5,928 nt of DNA from an uncultured Bacilli bacterium. Lineage in GTDB: Bacteria; Bacillota_I; Bacilli_A; RF39; UBA660. The stretch lies in assembly GCA_944364705.1 (NCBI GenBank), contig CALVWH010000138.1, forward strand, positions 1-5,928, given 5' to 3'. Position numbers and translations under genes: made by a program. Shown in pieces: positions 4,826 to 5,928 of the stretch (position 1 is its first letter; every line of letters begins with the position of its first letter). The notes beneath the pieces are model-generated. The model saw only the letters and a program-made list of their open reading frames with translations, was not told where the DNA came from and searched no databases.

Positions 4826-5238
4826 CTACGTTTTATTATAGAAATGATTTTTCTCTATTAAATAAGCATTGTTTTCTTTTACCATTCGTTCCTTGCTTTT
4901 TCCTTTGGAATTTTCATTTCTATTTTTCCATTCTCTCATTGTAATTGTATTTCATCTTCCATAAAAAATCCTTTTTTAAAATGAAAATTTTTTAAATCAT
5001 TCCAAGAAATAAAGGATTTGCCTATAATACGATATTTATGATTCAAATCTAATGGAAAGAAACGAATTTCATCTTCATCAAAATATATAAAAAATGGCTT
5101 TTCTTGTTCAAATGAATACAAGGTTACTCCTGGTAAAGGTAAAAAACATTTCATTTTAGGATGTCCAAAAGTAATCGCTTTTTCGTTTTTTAAATGAAAC
5201 GTTTCCATTCATCCTTTTCATTGTTCTTCTAACATCAT
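4826..5238 (-). pseudogene. Broken paralogue of the PH-like protein, with three in-frame TGA and one frameshift
   Basis: This is a second copy of the neighbouring 135-residue gene. The best start is ATG 5238, 7 nt after the TAA of the alkyltransferase-like gene, whose stop overlaps the site AAGGAG. From there to the shared GH the length is 26 residues, exactly as in the intact copy, but two TGA codons interrupt it (MMLEEQ-stop-KG-stop-METFHLK). An internal ATG at 5208 with AAAGGA could still give a 90-residue product ending EDEIQLQ at a third TGA (4936-4938). In frame after it come ENGKIEMKIPKEKARNEW, then TAA at 4879. Adding one base there restores WIKENNAYLIEKNHFYNK and a TAG at 4826, matching WIKDNLKYLKDKNYYYNK of the intact copy. 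I read it as a pseudogene of a tandem duplicate. A shortened functional product cannot be excluded. Confidence 0.75.
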
Positions 5239-5245
5239 AATCTCC

Positions 5246-5719
5246 TTATAAATTTATTAATTTTTTTTCAAAATCTTTTACATAATATTTTATATTCTTT
5301 GTACCTTTTTTCATGATTGTATGTCCTTCTTCTTCTAATAATCTTTTTTGTAATTCAATTGCTTCTGGATATTTCATATTTAACTGCCCATCTGATTTTA
5401 AAGTTCTCCAATAAGGAGTAATTTCTTCTTTTCTTTGATAACTAGCCCAGGCAACAAGATTAATAAAAATTCCTGCCGTAAGTGGACAACAAAGATCGGT
5501 CTGATATTTTTTGGCTAAAGCCTTTCTTAAAGTATCTGTCGTAATTAATTTTCCTTTTGGAACTTTTTTCATAAGTTCATCATAATCGATGGGAGGAGCA
5601 ATCACCATCGTTTTTCCTCCCCATTTTTTCGCAGCAGCTTCGTTCATTTCTACAATTTTTGGCATATCCTTTCGATCCTTCATTTGTTTATTAAAATCTT
5701 TTGTATTTTCTTTTGACAT
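5246..5719 (-). CDS. Alkyltransferase-like (MGMT family) protein without the active-site cysteine
   Basis: This 157-residue protein belongs to the family annotated as MGMT-like. It shares the winged-helix DNA-binding domain of O6-alkylguanine-DNA alkyltransferase but probably does not transfer alkyl groups. VPKGKLITTDTLRKALAKKY (53-72) corresponds to the IPYGE...YGEIA helix, and TAGIFINLVAWAS (81-93) to the recognition region. The active-site motif PCHR of true enzymes is replaced by PYWR (102-105), followed by a matching K-S-D-G-Q-L, so both Cys and His are changed. Known alkyltransferase-like proteins bind alkylated bases and recruit nucleotide excision repair; a similar role here is inferred. 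The N-terminal 50 residues (NTKDFNKQMKDRKDMPKI; KWGGKTMVIAPPIDYDELM) are a family-specific extension. AGGAG lies 8 nt before the ATG. It follows the true alkyltransferase by 17 bp, so they form an operon. The gene appears intact. Confidence 0.85.
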   Translation of the reverse strand: MSKENTKDFNKQMKDRKDMPKIVEMNEAAAKKWGGKTMVIAPPIDYDELMKKVPKGKLITTDTLRKALAKKYQTDLCCPLTAGIFINLVAWASYQRKEEITPYWRTLKSDGQLNMKYPEAIELQKRLLEEEGHTIMKKGTKNIKYYVKDFEKKLINL

Positions 5720-5736
5720 ATTGATATCTCCTATTC

Positions 5737-5928
5737 TTATAAAGCGGTTCCCTTTTTCGGAATTGTAAATTTTGTCATATCATTTTTTTCTAGTTCTAAT
5801 AATTTTACCTTCTTTTGAATTCCTCCACCATACCCTGTTAAACTTCCATTTGAACCAACAACACGATGACAAGGAATAAGGATGCAAATGGGATTAGATC
5901 CAACCGCTCCTCCTACTGCTTGTGCAGA
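5737..5928 (-). CDS. ogt: Methylated-DNA--[protein]-cysteine S-methyltransferase, C-terminal 63 residues
   Basis: This suicide enzyme directly reverses O6-alkylguanine in DNA by moving the alkyl group to its own cysteine. Only the last 63 residues are in the window; the 5' end is to the right. ICILIPCHRVVGSNGSLTGY contains the catalytic PCHRV motif with the nucleophile Cys at 5869-5871, followed by the conserved S-N-G-x-L-x-G-Y-G-G-G-I and the K-x-x-L-L-x-L-E helix typical of Ogt and Ada C-domains. The final residues (FTIPKKGTAL) are an ordinary variable tail. The stop TAA at 5737-5739 lies 17 bp before the alkyltransferase-like gene, whose ribosome binding site fills the gap. Whether an Ada-type N-terminal domain is fused cannot be seen, so the symbol is tentative. 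Confidence 0.92.
   Translation of the reverse strand, partial: SAQAVGGAVGSNPICILIPCHRVVGSNGSLTGYGGGIQKKVKLLELEKNDMTKFTIPKKGTAL

Noticed and set aside
4826..5238. TGA read as tryptophan (mycoplasma-type code)
   Set aside because: Trp is TGG in the intact genes, the paralogue lacks Trp at these positions, and TGA ends two other genes at sensible places.

Overview
The window is AT-rich (about a quarter to 30% G+C by eye). Every recognisable gene lies on the minus strand, most with a good Shine-Dalgarno sequence (AGGAG, GGAGG or AAGGTG) at normal spacing. Trp is written TGG wherever I checked and TGA is used as a stop, so the standard code applies. This fits a low-G+C Firmicutes/Bacillota chromosome (Erysipelotrichia-, Bacilli- or Clostridia-like). 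I cannot name the organism. No tRNA, rRNA, CRISPR array or insertion sequence is visible.

Layout, read in the direction of transcription (right to left). (1) 5928-4400 holds a compact run: the C-terminal end of a true O6-alkylguanine-DNA alkyltransferase (PCHRV active site), a full alkyltransferase-like protein whose matching motif is PYWR, a broken copy of a probable PH-like protein, and its intact paralogue. The stop of the alkyltransferase-like gene runs into the ribosome binding site of the broken copy. (2) 4293-3724 encodes a GNAT acetyltransferase. (3) 3656-2235 holds a BRO/DinD-type phage antirepressor-like gene and a nucleotidyltransferase-fold gene, each broken by what looks like one missing base, with scraps of other reading frame between and after them. 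(4) 2099-1342 holds a probable promoter, a two-helix membrane peptide and a flavodoxin-domain protein. (5) 1184-801 is an unrecognised 127-residue protein, followed by a probable terminator. (6) 800-473 has no convincing gene. (7) 472 to the left edge is a KilA-N domain protein that runs into a 21-base poly-T tract and leaves the window.

The first block joins direct alkylation-damage repair with an uncharacterised paralogue pair. The middle and left parts look like accessory DNA, with phage-type DNA-binding genes (KilA-N, BRO), a nucleotidyltransferase relic and much decay. Three genes carry apparent single-base deletions and one of these also carries three in-frame TGA codons, so either pseudogene formation or consensus errors must be considered. 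The best candidates for something new are the PCHR/PYWR alkyltransferase pair with its PH-like neighbours, a 30-bp repeat placed exactly the same distance after two unrelated stop codons, and the poly-T tract inside the KilA-N gene. I see no complete new defence system.
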